Shown here: in pieces, positions 39,777-48,515 of the stretch
Layout of the letters: each line of letters starts with the position of its first letter
Numbering within the stretch: the first letter of the stretch is position 1
From: Streptomyces sp. CB02400
GTDB taxonomy: Bacteria > Actinomycetota > Actinomycetes > Streptomycetales > Streptomycetaceae
Assembly (NCBI RefSeq): GCF_001905725.1
Contig: NZ_LIWB01000010.1
Location: forward strand, 57,114-121,113
Length of the DNA stretch: 64,000 nucleotides
Direction: 5' to 3'
Notes under the pieces: model-generated
The model's database searches: none
What the model was told of the DNA's origin: nothing
The model's input: only the letters and a program-made list of their open reading frames with translations
Position numbers and translations under genes: made by a program

Positions 39777-40034
39777 CTACCAGCCCTTCTCGAACAGCCG
39801 CGCCACCTCGGCGATCCGCGCCTCGTCGCGCCGGTAGCGCACACGGGCGCCGGAGCGGGTGGTGCGCAGCAGGCCGAGGGCCGTGAGCAGCCGCAGGTGG
39901 GTGAGGGCGGCCGGGTGGGGCAGACCGAGCCGTGCGGCGACGGCCTCCGCGGTCAGGCCGTCGGCCGCCGCGTCCTGTTCCCTCAGCAGCGTCAGGATGC
40001 GCAGTCGTGTCCCGTCGACGGGGGTCCTCAGCAT
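39777..40034 (-). CDS. Small ArsR-like winged-helix regulator
   Basis: An 85-residue stand-alone DNA-binding protein. GGAGG lies 8 bases before ATG 40034. The winged helix is clear: LRTPVDGTRLRILTLLREQD (about residues 2-21), LTAEAVAARLGLPHPAALTHLRLLTALGLL (about 27-56), wing RTTRSGARVRYRRDE. This is the ArsR/MarR-type fold found in many actinobacterial one-domain repressors; no metal-binding cysteines are visible, so the signal is unknown. It sits between the crcB operon and the galactan locus, on the same strand as both. Confidence 0.85.
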   Translation of the reverse strand: MLRTPVDGTRLRILTLLREQDAAADGLTAEAVAARLGLPHPAALTHLRLLTALGLLRTTRSGARVRYRRDEARIAEVARLFEKGW

Positions 40035-40160
40035 CTCGTACACCTCCGCGCCGGGCCTCGCGCTCCGGAGCCCTTCCACTCTGCCGTGAGCGGGGGCTCC
40101 GTGTCCCGGTCCGACGGCACCTTGTCCGGGACCCAACGGGCGTGCGGGAAAAGGCCGTTC

Positions 40161-40190
40161 GGCCCCGCCCCCGGTCTGCGGGGCGGGGCC
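40161..40190 (-). terminator. Hairpin terminator after the endogalactanase
   Basis: Perfect 11-bp stem GGCCCCGCCCC / GGGGCGGGGCC with an 8-base loop, just past the GH53 stop codon on the minus strand. Confidence 0.85.
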
Positions 40191-40197
40191 GGCGGGC

Positions 40198-41757
40198 TCA
40201 GCGGTGGCGGAACCAGGCCGTCGCGGGCAGCGCGCGGTCGTCGTAGCCGAACAGCGCCTGGTTCTCCCAGCCGTTGCCGGAGGACGGGTCGGCCGGGTCC
40301 CAGCCGTTGCCGGCGCGGGCGGTCCAGGTGGCCTCCCAGTAGAAGACGCCGAGGCCACGGCCGTTCGGGACGGCCTCCACGATGCTCGCCACGTCGTTCA
40401 TCCAGCGGGTCTGCCCGGTGGTGGACGCCGGGTAGCCGGGGACGAGTTCGCCGTCGAGGTCGATGATGTTCTCGAGGCCGTCCTCGCTGTCGAGACGGAA
40501 GGGGTAGGCCGTCTCGGCGACGAAGACGGGCTTGCCGTAGCGGCCGGCCGCGTCGTCCAGGGTCGTCTGGAAGTCGTGCAGCGTGCCGTGCCAGTATCCG
40601 TAGTACGACAGGCCGATGGCGTCGAACTTCACGCCGTGGGAGACCGCGTTGTCGAACCACCAGCGGGTGCCGTCGAGGTCACCGCCCTCGGCGAGGTGCA
40701 GCGCGGCTACCGTGGACGGGCTGACGGCCTTGACGGCGTCGTAGCCGGAGTTGAGCAGTCCGGCGAGCCGGCCCCAGTCGTCGGTGGAGCCCTCGCTCCA
40801 CAGCATGCCGCCGTTGATCTCGTTGCCGACCTGGACCATGTCGGCGGTGGTGTCCTGCCTCTTGAGGGCGTCGAGGACGTCGTACGTGTGGTCGTAGACG
40901 TCCTTCTTGAGCTGCCCGTAGCCGTGTCCGGCCCAGGCGGCGGGCTTGTTCTGCTTGCCCGGGTCGGCCCAGGCGTCCGAGTAGTGGAAGTCGACGAGCA
41001 GCTTCATGCCCTGCGCCTTGATCCGCTTGGCCATGGCGAGGACGTGCGCCTTGTCGTTGTAGCCGTCGGCCGGGTTCACCCAGACCTTCAGGCGGGCGTA
41101 GTTCATGCCGGCGGACCTCAGGATCGCGACCGGGTCGCCGGCGGAGCCGGACGCGGTCCGGTAGACCCCGCCCTTGGCCTCGCTCTTGGGCAGGGAGGAG
41201 ATGTCGGCGCCCTTGACCGGCAGGCCCGAGGTGCCGCGGGCGAAGGTCAGGTCGTCGACGTTGATCCAGTTGCCGGCGTTCGCGTCGCTGTTGACGCTGA
41301 TCGTGCACTGGTTGCCGGTCACCTTCACCGGCACGACGATCCGTATCCAGCCGGAGTCGGAGACCGGCAGGTCGGTGCGCTGCTCGGCGCCTCCGCAGTT
41401 CTTCAGCGCGAGGTGGGCGGAGTTCTGGCCGCCGCCCGAGCGGACCCAGGCGGTGAGCTTGTAGTCGCCGTCGGCCAGGCCGGACAGGTACTGGTACGTC
41501 TCCACCTGGTAGGCGGAGGACGACCAGTGGGACAGGCGGTGACCGCCGCCGCGGCCGCCGGACTCCGTGTACGAGGCGGCCGTGTCGCCGTACTCGGACC
41601 AGCCGGCCGGGGTGGCGGTGCCGGAACCGCCGGTCTCGAAGCCGCCGTTGGTGAGCGTGCTCGCGGCCGTCGCGGTCTGGGCGGGCAGGGCGGTGAGGGC
41701 GAGCCCGGCCACGAGCGGTGGCAGCAGGGCCCGGAGTGTGCGTCTGGGATGGAACAT
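40198..41757 (-). CDS. Secreted arabinogalactan endo-1,4-beta-galactosidase (GH53)
   Basis: A 519-residue exported enzyme. A signal peptide (about residues 1-32) is followed by a carbohydrate-binding beta-sandwich (about 35-175: LTNGGFETGGSG, YKLTAWVRSGG, NWINVDDLTFARG), then a GH53 (beta/alpha)8 barrel (about 180-519). The acid/base is Glu313 in QVGNEINGGMLW and the nucleophile Glu415 in VFVAETAYPF; KGADISSLP and LLVDFHYSDAWADPGKQ are GH53 hallmarks. It cuts beta-1,4-galactan side chains of pectin outside the cell to galacto-oligosaccharides. It lies downstream of the GH42 gene, separated by a hairpin, and opposite the matching ABC transporter. Confidence 0.95.
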   Translation of the reverse strand: MFHPRRTLRALLPPLVAGLALTALPAQTATAASTLTNGGFETGGSGTATPAGWSEYGDTAASYTESGGRGGGHRLSHWSSSAYQVETYQYLSGLADGDYKLTAWVRSGGGQNSAHLALKNCGGAEQRTDLPVSDSGWIRIVVPVKVTGNQCTISVNSDANAGNWINVDDLTFARGTSGLPVKGADISSLPKSEAKGGVYRTASGSAGDPVAILRSAGMNYARLKVWVNPADGYNDKAHVLAMAKRIKAQGMKLLVDFHYSDAWADPGKQNKPAAWAGHGYGQLKKDVYDHTYDVLDALKRQDTTADMVQVGNEINGGMLWSEGSTDDWGRLAGLLNSGYDAVKAVSPSTVAALHLAEGGDLDGTRWWFDNAVSHGVKFDAIGLSYYGYWHGTLHDFQTTLDDAAGRYGKPVFVAETAYPFRLDSEDGLENIIDLDGELVPGYPASTTGQTRWMNDVASIVEAVPNGRGLGVFYWEATWTARAGNGWDPADPSSGNGWENQALFGYDDRALPATAWFRHR

Positions 41758-41823
41758 GGGCGTTCGTCGTCCCTTCGACGTGGGGAGGGGGGATGTCCCG
41801 CGCCCGGAGGGCGAGGGCGAGGC

Positions 41824-41864
41824 CCCCTCCGCCCGCGGCCTGTGCGCTCACGCGGGCGGAGGGG
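41824..41864 (-). terminator. Hairpin between the GH42 and GH53 genes
   Basis: Perfect 14-bp stem CCCCTCCGCCCGCG / CGCGGGCGGAGGGG with a 13-base loop, 10 bases after the GH42 stop codon. It would end or attenuate transcription into the GH53 gene. Confidence 0.8.
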
Positions 41865-41873
41865 AGTCGCGGC

Positions 41874-43895
41874 TCAGCCGTCGAGTCGTACGACCCGGAC
41901 GGCTCCTGCCGGGACCGCGAGGCGGCCCGCGGCGCGTTCACCGGTCAGCAGCTCGGTGCCGGGGGTGTCCAGCGGCACCTTGGCGTCGGTGGCGGTGTGG
42001 TTGATCGCGAACAGGAAGGTGCCCGGCTCGCCCGCGCGGCGCACCACTTCGACATCGCGGGGCAGGTCGGCGCGCGGGGCGATCCGGGCGTCCTCGGCGG
42101 CCCGGCCCAGCAGGGTGGTGAGGCCCTCGGCGCCGAGCCGGGTGGAGACGTACCAGGCGGTGCCCTCGCCGAGGCGGTGCCGGGTGACGGCCGGGCGTCC
42201 CCCGGTCAGACCGTCGGCGTACGTCCACACCGTCTCGGCGCCCCGCGGCACCACGAACTCCGTCCACACGTCGGCGTCGAGTTCCGCGCCGTCGGGGCCG
42301 GTCAGGCGGACCCGTTCGCCCTGGAGGAGGGGGGAGAACTCCTCGACGGTCAGGCCGAGGACGTCGCGCAGGGCGCCCGGGTAGGGGCCCTCGTGCACGG
42401 CGTCGTGTTCGTCGACGATGCCGGAGAAGTACGACACCACGAGGGTGCCGCCGTTCTCGACGTACTCCCTGAGGTTGTTCCCGGCCGCCTCCGTCATCAG
42501 GTACAGGGCCGGTACGACGACAAGGGGATACCTCGACAAGTCGGCTTCGGGGTGGGCGAAGTCGACGGTGAGGTGGTGGTCGTAGAGGGCCTCGTACCAG
42601 GCGTCGGCGCGTTCGCGGGCGTCGTGGTCCTCGCTGGGGCGCCAGTCGAGGTTCTGCGCCCACCAGGAGTGCCAGTCCCACAGCACGGCGACGTCGGCCT
42701 CGGTGCGGGTGCCCCGGACCGGCGCCAACGACCGGACGGACGCGCCGAGTTCGGTCACCTCGCGGAAGACGCGGGTCCCGGTGCCGCCGTGCGGCAGCAT
42801 CGCGGAGTGGAACTTCTCGGCGCCGCGCCGGGACTGGCGCCACTGGAAGAACATCGCGCCCTCGGAGCCGCGGGCCACGTGGGCGAGGGAGTTGCGGGCC
42901 ATCTGGCCGGGGGCCTTGGCGGGGTTGCGGGGCTGCCAGTTGACGCCCGAGGTGGAGTGTTCGAGCAGCAGCCAGGGGGCGCCGCCGGCGACGGAGCGGG
43001 TGAGGTCGGCGGCCATGGCGAGGTTGACGTGGGTGCGGCGGCCGTCGGTGATCAGGTAGTGGTCGTTGGTGACGAGGTCCACCTCGCGGCCCCAGGCCCA
43101 GTAGTCGACGGAGTCGCACTGGCTGAGGGCGGTCATGAAGTTGGTGGTGACCGGGACGCCGGGTGAGAGGCGGTGCAGGATGTCCCGCTCGGCCGTGAAG
43201 TTCTCGCGCATGGTGGCGTCGGCGAACCGCCGGTAGTCCAGCGCCTGGGCGGGGTTGCCGACCGTCGGGGTCCGGCGCGGCGGGTTGATCTCGTCGAAGG
43301 CGGCGTAGCGCTGGCCCCAGAAGGCGGTCCCCCAGGCCTCGTTGACTGCGTCGACCGTGCCGTACTCCCGCTCCAGCCAGCGGCGGAAGTGAGCGGCGCA
43401 GGAGTCGCAGTAGCAGGCGGAGACGGGGACGCCGTACTCGTTGTGGACGTGCCACAGGGCGAGCGCGGGGTGGTCGCCGTAGCGCTCGGCGAGCTTGGTG
43501 GTGATGTTCGCGGCGGCGGCCCGGTAGTCGGCGTTGCTGTGGCAGATGGCGCCGCGGGAGCCGAACCCCAGGCGCACGCCGTCTTCGGTGACGGGCAGCG
43601 CGTCGGGGTGGGCGCGGTAGAACCAGGCGGGCGGCGCCACGGTGGGCGTGCCGAGGTCGACGCGGATGCCGCCCGCGTGGAGCAGGTCGAGGTTGCGGTC
43701 GAGCCAGCCGAAGTCGTACTCGCCGGGCGCGGGCTCCAGCAGGGCCCAGGAGAAGATCCCGGCGCTCACCATGGTGACGCCGGCCTCCCGCATCAGCCGT
43801 ACGTCCTCGTCCCAGACGTTTTCCGGCCACTGCTCGGGGTTGTAGTCCCCACCGAAGGCGAGCCCGGTGAGGCCCCTGGGGGTGGTCTCCGGCAT
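41874..43895 (-). CDS. Beta-galactosidase GH42 (galactan locus)
   Basis: A 673-residue intracellular GH42 beta-galactosidase; ATG 43895 is chosen because GGGAGAG lies 5 bases upstream. The acid/base is Glu153 in LWHVHNEYG and the nucleophile Glu312 in LLLEHSTSGVNWQ. A Cys cluster (ACYCDSC, about residues 160-166) with another Cys near 118 matches the zinc site of several GH42 enzymes. The catalytic barrel (1-390) is followed by a trimerisation domain and a small beta domain. It hydrolyses imported galacto-oligosaccharides to galactose. It diverges from the transporter operon; an operator-like site at 43923-43936 lies 27 bp before its start. Confidence 0.95.
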   Translation of the reverse strand: MPETTPRGLTGLAFGGDYNPEQWPENVWDEDVRLMREAGVTMVSAGIFSWALLEPAPGEYDFGWLDRNLDLLHAGGIRVDLGTPTVAPPAWFYRAHPDALPVTEDGVRLGFGSRGAICHSNADYRAAAANITTKLAERYGDHPALALWHVHNEYGVPVSACYCDSCAAHFRRWLEREYGTVDAVNEAWGTAFWGQRYAAFDEINPPRRTPTVGNPAQALDYRRFADATMRENFTAERDILHRLSPGVPVTTNFMTALSQCDSVDYWAWGREVDLVTNDHYLITDGRRTHVNLAMAADLTRSVAGGAPWLLLEHSTSGVNWQPRNPAKAPGQMARNSLAHVARGSEGAMFFQWRQSRRGAEKFHSAMLPHGGTGTRVFREVTELGASVRSLAPVRGTRTEADVAVLWDWHSWWAQNLDWRPSEDHDARERADAWYEALYDHHLTVDFAHPEADLSRYPLVVVPALYLMTEAAGNNLREYVENGGTLVVSYFSGIVDEHDAVHEGPYPGALRDVLGLTVEEFSPLLQGERVRLTGPDGAELDADVWTEFVVPRGAETVWTYADGLTGGRPAVTRHRLGEGTAWYVSTRLGAEGLTTLLGRAAEDARIAPRADLPRDVEVVRRAGEPGTFLFAINHTATDAKVPLDTPGTELLTGERAAGRLAVPAGAVRVVRLDG

Positions 43896-43922
43896 GGATT
43901 CTCTCCCGATGTGTCGATCTTT

Positions 43923-43936
43923 TGGGAACGTGCACA
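43923..43936. promoter_or_regulatory. LacI-type operator before the GH42 gene
   Basis: TGGGAACGTGCACA matches the symmetric TGTGAACGTTCACA at 12 of 14 positions when read on the minus strand. It would let the LacI regulator encoded in the locus repress the glycosidase genes. Confidence 0.55.
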
Positions 43937-43983
43937 CACATTTTCGGCGGTGCGGGGCCAACATAACCGCACAGCAACAACCA

Positions 43984-44012
43984 TTGACAAGTGTCCGGGA
44001 TGTTTCTCTACT
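43984..44012 (+). promoter_or_regulatory. Near-consensus sigma-70 (HrdB-type) promoter of the sugar transport operon
   Basis: TTGACA at 43984-43989 and TCTACT at 44007-44012, separated by 17 bp. The predicted start lies about 7 bases downstream, inside the operator at 44012-44025. Confidence 0.75.
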
Positions 44013-44025
44013 GTGAACGATCACA
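44012..44025. promoter_or_regulatory. LacI-type operator of the transport operon
   Basis: TGTGAACGATCACA, a 14-bp near-perfect palindrome extended to CTGTGA-N4-TCACAG, overlaps the end of the -10 element and the expected transcription start. This is a classical position for LacI-family repression. Confidence 0.75.
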
Positions 44026-44079
44026 GAAGCATGGCTGGTCTTCGCATCAGGCGGAGGCCCCAGGTCAGGGGAGAGTTCC

Positions 44080-45399
44080 ATGCCGTACACGAAGCGCCGT
44101 CGCCTCGTGAGTTCCGCCGTCGCCGTCGCGCTCGGCGCCACCGCACTCGCCGCCTGCGGCTCGTCGTCCGACGACGGCGAGGCCCGGTCGGGCCCGGTCT
44201 CACTGACGTACTGGACCTGGACCCCCGGCATGGACAAGGTCGTCGACCTGTGGAACAAGGGGCCGGGCAAGAAGGAGCAGATCACCGTCACGGTGAAGAA
44301 GCAGGCGTCCGGCGACACGCTGGTCACCAAGATCCTCACCGCGCACAAGGCCGGCAAGGCGCCCGACCTGGTGCAGGCGGAGTACCAGGCGCTGCCCACG
44401 CTGGTCAGCAATGACGCGCTCGCCGACATAGGCGACACCGTGGGCGACGTGAAGAGCAAGTTCGCCGAGGGCGTCTGGCAGCAGACCACGCTCGGCACGG
44501 ACGCCGTCTACGCGGTCCCGCAGGACATCGGGCCGATGATGTTCTACTACCGCGAGGACCTGTTCAAGGAGTACGGGCTCTCCGTCCCGGCCACCTGGGA
44601 GGAGTTCGCCGAGACGGCCCGCGAGCTGAAGAGGAAGGCCCCCGACAAGGACCTGACCACCTTCTCCGCCAACGACTCCGGCCTGTTCGCGGGGCTCGCC
44701 CAGCAGGCAGGCGCCCAGTGGTGGACCACCTCCGGCGACAAGTGGAAGGTCGGCATCGACGACGACGCCACCAAGAAGGTCGCCGAGTTCTGGGGCGGCC
44801 TGGTGAAGGAGGGCGCCGTCGACAACCAGCCGATGTACACCCCGGCCTGGAACAAGGCGCTCAACACCGGCAAGCAGATCGCGTGGGTGAGCGCGGTGTG
44901 GGCGCCGGGCACGCTGACCACGGCCGCGCCCGACACCAAGGGCAAGTGGGCCATGGCCCCGCTCCCCCAGTGGGGCGACGGCGAGAGCAGCACCGGCAGC
45001 TGGGGCGGTTCCTCCACCGGTGTCACCACCGACTCGAAGAACAAGGAGGCCGCCGCGAGGTTCGCCGCCTGGCTGAACACCGACGGCGACGCGCTCAACG
45101 CGCTGGCGAAGGAGGGCGGCATCTACCCGGCCTCCACCTCGGCCCAGCTCAGCGGCGCCTTCATGAGCCCGCCCGAGTACTTCGCCAACCAGCCCGACTT
45201 CTACAAGAAGGCCGCCGCGATCGCGGAGACCACCGCGCCGTCCGCCTGGGGCCCGAACGTCAACGTCGCCTACACGACGTTCAAGGACGCCTTCGGTGCC
45301 GCCGCGAAGAACAAGTCGGACTTCACCGCCGCCCTGGACACCATGCAGCGGGACACGGTCGCCGACCTGAAGAAGCAGGGCTTCGGGGTCGCGGAGTGA
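44080..45399 (+). CDS. ABC sugar transporter substrate-binding lipoprotein
   Basis: A 439-residue extracellular solute-binding protein of the family 1 (CUT1) class, starting at ATG 44080 behind GGGGAGAG. The signal peptide ends in the lipobox ALAAC, with Cys26 lipidated. LTYWTWTPGMDKVVDLWNK near the mature N-terminus and APDLVQAEYQALPTLVSN are typical of oligosaccharide-binding members. It captures galacto-oligosaccharides released by the GH53 enzyme, judging by location. It is the first gene of a four-gene operon (binding protein, two permeases, LacI) with 4-base overlaps throughout. Confidence 0.94.
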   Translation: MPYTKRRRLVSSAVAVALGATALAACGSSSDDGEARSGPVSLTYWTWTPGMDKVVDLWNKGPGKKEQITVTVKKQASGDTLVTKILTAHKAGKAPDLVQAEYQALPTLVSNDALADIGDTVGDVKSKFAEGVWQQTTLGTDAVYAVPQDIGPMMFYYREDLFKEYGLSVPATWEEFAETARELKRKAPDKDLTTFSANDSGLFAGLAQQAGAQWWTTSGDKWKVGIDDDATKKVAEFWGGLVKEGAVDNQPMYTPAWNKALNTGKQIAWVSAVWAPGTLTTAAPDTKGKWAMAPLPQWGDGESSTGSWGGSSTGVTTDSKNKEAAARFAAWLNTDGDALNALAKEGGIYPASTSAQLSGAFMSPPEYFANQPDFYKKAAAIAETTAPSAWGPNVNVAYTTFKDAFGAAAKNKSDFTAALDTMQRDTVADLKKQGFGVAE

Positions 45400-46373
45400 A
45401 GTCCCCCGTCCGCCGGACGTCGTACGGGGTCAAGGGGGCCCCGTACGCCCACCCGTCTCCCACCACCGCCCTCAAACGAGCGCGAAGCGCCCCCTACTTT
45501 TTCCTCGTCCCCGCGACCCTCTTGTTCCTCCTGTTCTTCGCACTGCCCATCGGGTACGCCGTCTGGCTCAGCTTCCGCAAGGTGCAGGTCTCCGGGCTCG
45601 GCCTCGGGGCCGGCGCCCGTGAGGAGGTCTGGGCCGGTCTGGAGAACTACACCGACGCCCTGTCCGACAGCGAGCTGCTGAACGGCGCGCTGCGCGTGCT
45701 CGGTTACGGCTGCATCGTGGTGCCGGTCATGCTGGGCCTGGCGCTGCTGTTCGCGCTGATGCTCGACTCCGAGAAGGTGCGGCTCGCTCCCTTCACCCGG
45801 CTCGCGATCTTCCTGCCGTACGCCGTCCCCGGTGTGGTGGCGGCCCTGCTGTGGGGCTTCCTGTACCTGCCGGACGTGAGCCCGTTCTACTTCGTGCTCG
45901 ACGAGTTCGGTCTGCCGCAGCCGGATCTGCTGGACGGCGGGCCGCTGTATCTGGCGCTGTCGAACATCGCGGTCTGGGGCGGCACCGGCTTCAACATGAT
46001 CGTCATCTACACCGCGCTGCGGGCCATCCCCGCCGAGGTGTACGAGGCGGCGAAGCTGGACGGCGCCACGCCGCTGCAGATCGCGCTGCGGATCAAGATC
46101 CCGATGGTGGCGCCCTCACTGGTGCTGACCTTCTTCTTCTCGATCATCGCGACGCTCCAGGTGTTCAGCGAACCGACCGTCCTCAAGCCGCTCACCAACT
46201 CCGTTTCCACCACCTGGAGTCCGCTGATGAAGGTGTACCAGGACGCCTTCGGCAACGGCGACATCCACGCGGCCGCCGCCCAGGCGACCCTCATCGCGCT
46301 CGCCACCCTGGTGCTGTCCTTCGGTTTCCTGCGGGCGACGAACCGACGCAACAAGCAGGAGGCGGCCCGATGA
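45396..46373 (+). CDS. ABC sugar transporter permease (MalF type)
   Basis: A 325-residue inner-membrane permease with about six transmembrane helices. It starts at GTG 45396, overlapping the previous stop (GTGA). The first helix is FFLVPATLLFLLFFALPIGYAVWLS, and the cytoplasmic EAA loop, EVYEAAKLDGATPLQIALRIKIP, contacts the ATPase. As in most Streptomyces CUT1 systems no ATPase gene is present; the multi-sugar ATPase MsiK encoded elsewhere presumably serves it. Confidence 0.94.
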   Translation: MKSPVRRTSYGVKGAPYAHPSPTTALKRARSAPYFFLVPATLLFLLFFALPIGYAVWLSFRKVQVSGLGLGAGAREEVWAGLENYTDALSDSELLNGALRVLGYGCIVVPVMLGLALLFALMLDSEKVRLAPFTRLAIFLPYAVPGVVAALLWGFLYLPDVSPFYFVLDEFGLPQPDLLDGGPLYLALSNIAVWGGTGFNMIVIYTALRAIPAEVYEAAKLDGATPLQIALRIKIPMVAPSLVLTFFFSIIATLQVFSEPTVLKPLTNSVSTTWSPLMKVYQDAFGNGDIHAAAAQATLIALATLVLSFGFLRATNRRNKQEAAR

Positions 46374-47263
46374 GCTCTCTGGCCCTGCCCAAGGCCGAGC
46401 CCACGGCCGGCACCGCCCGCGGTCCGGCGCGCCCCCGCCGGACCGCGCTGGTCCCGACCGTGACGCTGCTGCTCGGCGCGCTGTACTGCCTGCTGCCGGT
46501 CGCCTGGGTGGTCATCGCCTCCACCAAGTCCGGCTCGGAGCTGTTCTCCACCTTCACGTTCTGGCCGGGCACCGGCTTCGCCGACAACCTCTCCGACCTC
46601 GGCGCCTACCGCGACGGCGTCTACTGGCAGTGGATGGGCAACTCCGCCCTGTACGCCGGAGCGGGCGCGCTGCTGTCGACGTGCGTGTCGGCGTTCAGCG
46701 GCTACGCGCTGGCGGTCTACCGCTTCCGGGGCCGTGAGGCGCTGTTCAACGTGCTGCTCGCGGGCGTGCTGATGCCGCCGGTGATCCTCGCCATCCCGCA
46801 GTACCTGCTGCTGGCGAAGGCGGACCTCACGGACTCCTACCTGTCGGTGCTGCTGCCGCAGATCCTCTCCCCGTACGGCGTCTACCTCGCGCGGATCTAC
46901 GCCGCGGCCGCGGTGCCGACGGACGTGGTGGAGGCCGGGCGGATGGACGGCGCGGGCGAGTGGCGGATCTTCTCCCGGGTGGCGCTGCCGATGATGGTGC
47001 CCGGACTGGTGACGGTCTTCCTGTTCCAGTTCGTGGCGATCTGGAACAACTTCCTGCTGCCGTACATCATGCTCAGCGACGACGAGAAGTTCCCGATCAC
47101 CCTCGGTCTGCACACCCTGCTCGAACAGGGCGCCAACACCCCGGCGCTGTACACACTGGTGATCACGGGCGCGTTCCTCGCCGTGTTCCCGCTGGTGGCG
47201 CTGTTCCTGGTCGTCCAGCGGTTCTGGAGCCTGGATCTGCTCTCCGGGGCCGTAAAGTCATGA
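46370..47263 (+). CDS. ABC sugar transporter permease (MalG type)
   Basis: A 297-residue second permease with about six helices, starting at ATG 46370 in an ATGA overlap. The EAA loop is VVEAGRMDGAGEWRIFSRVALPMM, and LPYIMLSDDEKFPITLGL is typical of MalG-type members. It pairs with the upstream permease to form the channel for galacto-oligosaccharides. Confidence 0.94.
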   Translation: MSSLALPKAEPTAGTARGPARPRRTALVPTVTLLLGALYCLLPVAWVVIASTKSGSELFSTFTFWPGTGFADNLSDLGAYRDGVYWQWMGNSALYAGAGALLSTCVSAFSGYALAVYRFRGREALFNVLLAGVLMPPVILAIPQYLLLAKADLTDSYLSVLLPQILSPYGVYLARIYAAAAVPTDVVEAGRMDGAGEWRIFSRVALPMMVPGLVTVFLFQFVAIWNNFLLPYIMLSDDEKFPITLGLHTLLEQGANTPALYTLVITGAFLAVFPLVALFLVVQRFWSLDLLSGAVKS

Positions 47264-48291
47264 CCATGAGCAACACGGGGGGCAGGCGCAAGCCGCCGAC
47301 GATCCACGACGTGGCGCGCGAGGCCGGTGTCTCGCGCGGCACCGTCTCGCGGGTGCTCAACGGCGGTCACTACGTCAGCCCCGCCGCGGCTCAGGCGGTC
47401 GACGCCGCCATCCGCAAGACGGGCTACGTCGTCAACCGGCACGCCCGCTCGCTGATCACCGGCCGGTCCGACTCGGTGGGCTTCCTGCTCACGGAGCCCC
47501 AGGAGCGGTTCTTCGAGGACCCCAACTTCAATGTCCTGCTGCGTGGTTGCACGCAGGCGCTGGCCGCGCACGACGTGCCGCTGCTGCTGATGCTGGCCGG
47601 CACGGACGACGAACGGCGGCGCATCACGCGGTACATCACCGCCGGGCACGTCGACGGGGTGCTGCTGGTGTCCAGCCACTCCGGTGACCCGGTGGCGGAG
47701 GAGCTGCGGGCGGCGGGAGTGCCGCTGGTCGCGTGCGGCAAGCCCATCGGGATGGGCTCGAAGGTCAGTTACGTGGCCGCCGACGACCGGGACGGCGCGC
47801 GGGACATGGTGCGGCATCTGCTGGCACTGGGCCGGCGGCGGATCGGCGTGGTGACCGGTCCGCTCGACACCCCTGGCGGCGTGGAGCGCCTCGCAGGTTA
47901 CCGGGAGGTGCTCGCCGAGGCGGGCGTCGAGGCCGACGAGCGGCTCGTCGTCTCCGGCGACTACAGCCGGGCCAGCGGCGAGGCCGGCGCCGAGCGGCTG
48001 CTGGCGCGGGCCCCGGACGTGGACGCGGTGTTCGTCGCGTCCGACCTGATGGCCCAGGGCGTGCTCACGGCGCTGCACCGGGCGGGGCGCCGGGTGCCCG
48101 AGGACGTCGCGGTCGGCGGCTTCGACGACTCCCCCGCGGCCGTCGCCGCGAGCCCCGAGCTCACCACGATCCGCCAGCCGTGGGACCGCATCAGCACGGA
48201 GATGGTGCGGGTGCTGCTGGCGCAGATCGGCGGCGAGGACCCGGCGGCGGTGATCCTGCCGACGGAGCTGGTGAAGCGGGACTCGACGTAG
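47260..48291 (+). CDS. LacI family transcriptional regulator of the galactan locus
   Basis: A 343-residue LacI repressor starting at ATG 47260, overlapping the permease stop. The DNA-binding helix-turn-helix is TIHDVAREAGVSRGTVSRVLNGGHYVSP (about residues 14-41), followed by the hinge and a periplasmic-binding-protein-like sugar domain (about 65-340) with VGFLLTEP, GVLLVSSHSGD, GGFDDSPAA and TIRQP motifs. It should repress the transporter operon and the divergent glycosidase genes through sites at 44012-44025 and 43923-43936, and be released by a galactose-containing sugar. Being last in the operon makes it self-regulated. Confidence 0.94.
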   Translation: MTMSNTGGRRKPPTIHDVAREAGVSRGTVSRVLNGGHYVSPAAAQAVDAAIRKTGYVVNRHARSLITGRSDSVGFLLTEPQERFFEDPNFNVLLRGCTQALAAHDVPLLLMLAGTDDERRRITRYITAGHVDGVLLVSSHSGDPVAEELRAAGVPLVACGKPIGMGSKVSYVAADDRDGARDMVRHLLALGRRRIGVVTGPLDTPGGVERLAGYREVLAEAGVEADERLVVSGDYSRASGEAGAERLLARAPDVDAVFVASDLMAQGVLTALHRAGRRVPEDVAVGGFDDSPAAVAASPELTTIRQPWDRISTEMVRVLLAQIGGEDPAAVILPTELVKRDST

Positions 48292-48306
48292 GCCCCGCGC
48301 GGGGCC
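48291..48306 (+). terminator. Terminator hairpin after the transporter operon
   Basis: GGCCCC-GCGC-GGGGCC: a 6-bp G/C stem with a 4-base loop overlapping the last base of the LacI stop codon. Confidence 0.65.
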
Positions 48307-48477
48307 CCGGCCCGGCGAAGGCACGGTTCCGGGTCCTGCTCGGGGTGGAACCCCGCGGGACGCCGGCGGCGGCACGCCGATCGCCTCCGTGCGGGGCCCG
48401 GACGGCGACCTCGCCGGTCCGCTCCGGGACGCGCCCGCCCGACCTGCCGTGAAGGGCCGTCGCCGCGCGTTCGTTGC

Positions 48478-48492
48478 ACATTCATTGAATGT
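48478..48492. promoter_or_regulatory. MarR autoregulatory operator ACATTCATTGAATGT
   Basis: A perfect 15-bp palindrome (7-bp arms, 1-bp centre) directly after a -35-like TTGCAC (48475-48480) and 24 bases before the marR start. Bound protein would block its own promoter. Confidence 0.7.
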
Positions 48493-48515
48493 CGGACGAG
48501 TGTTACCGTTCGGGT

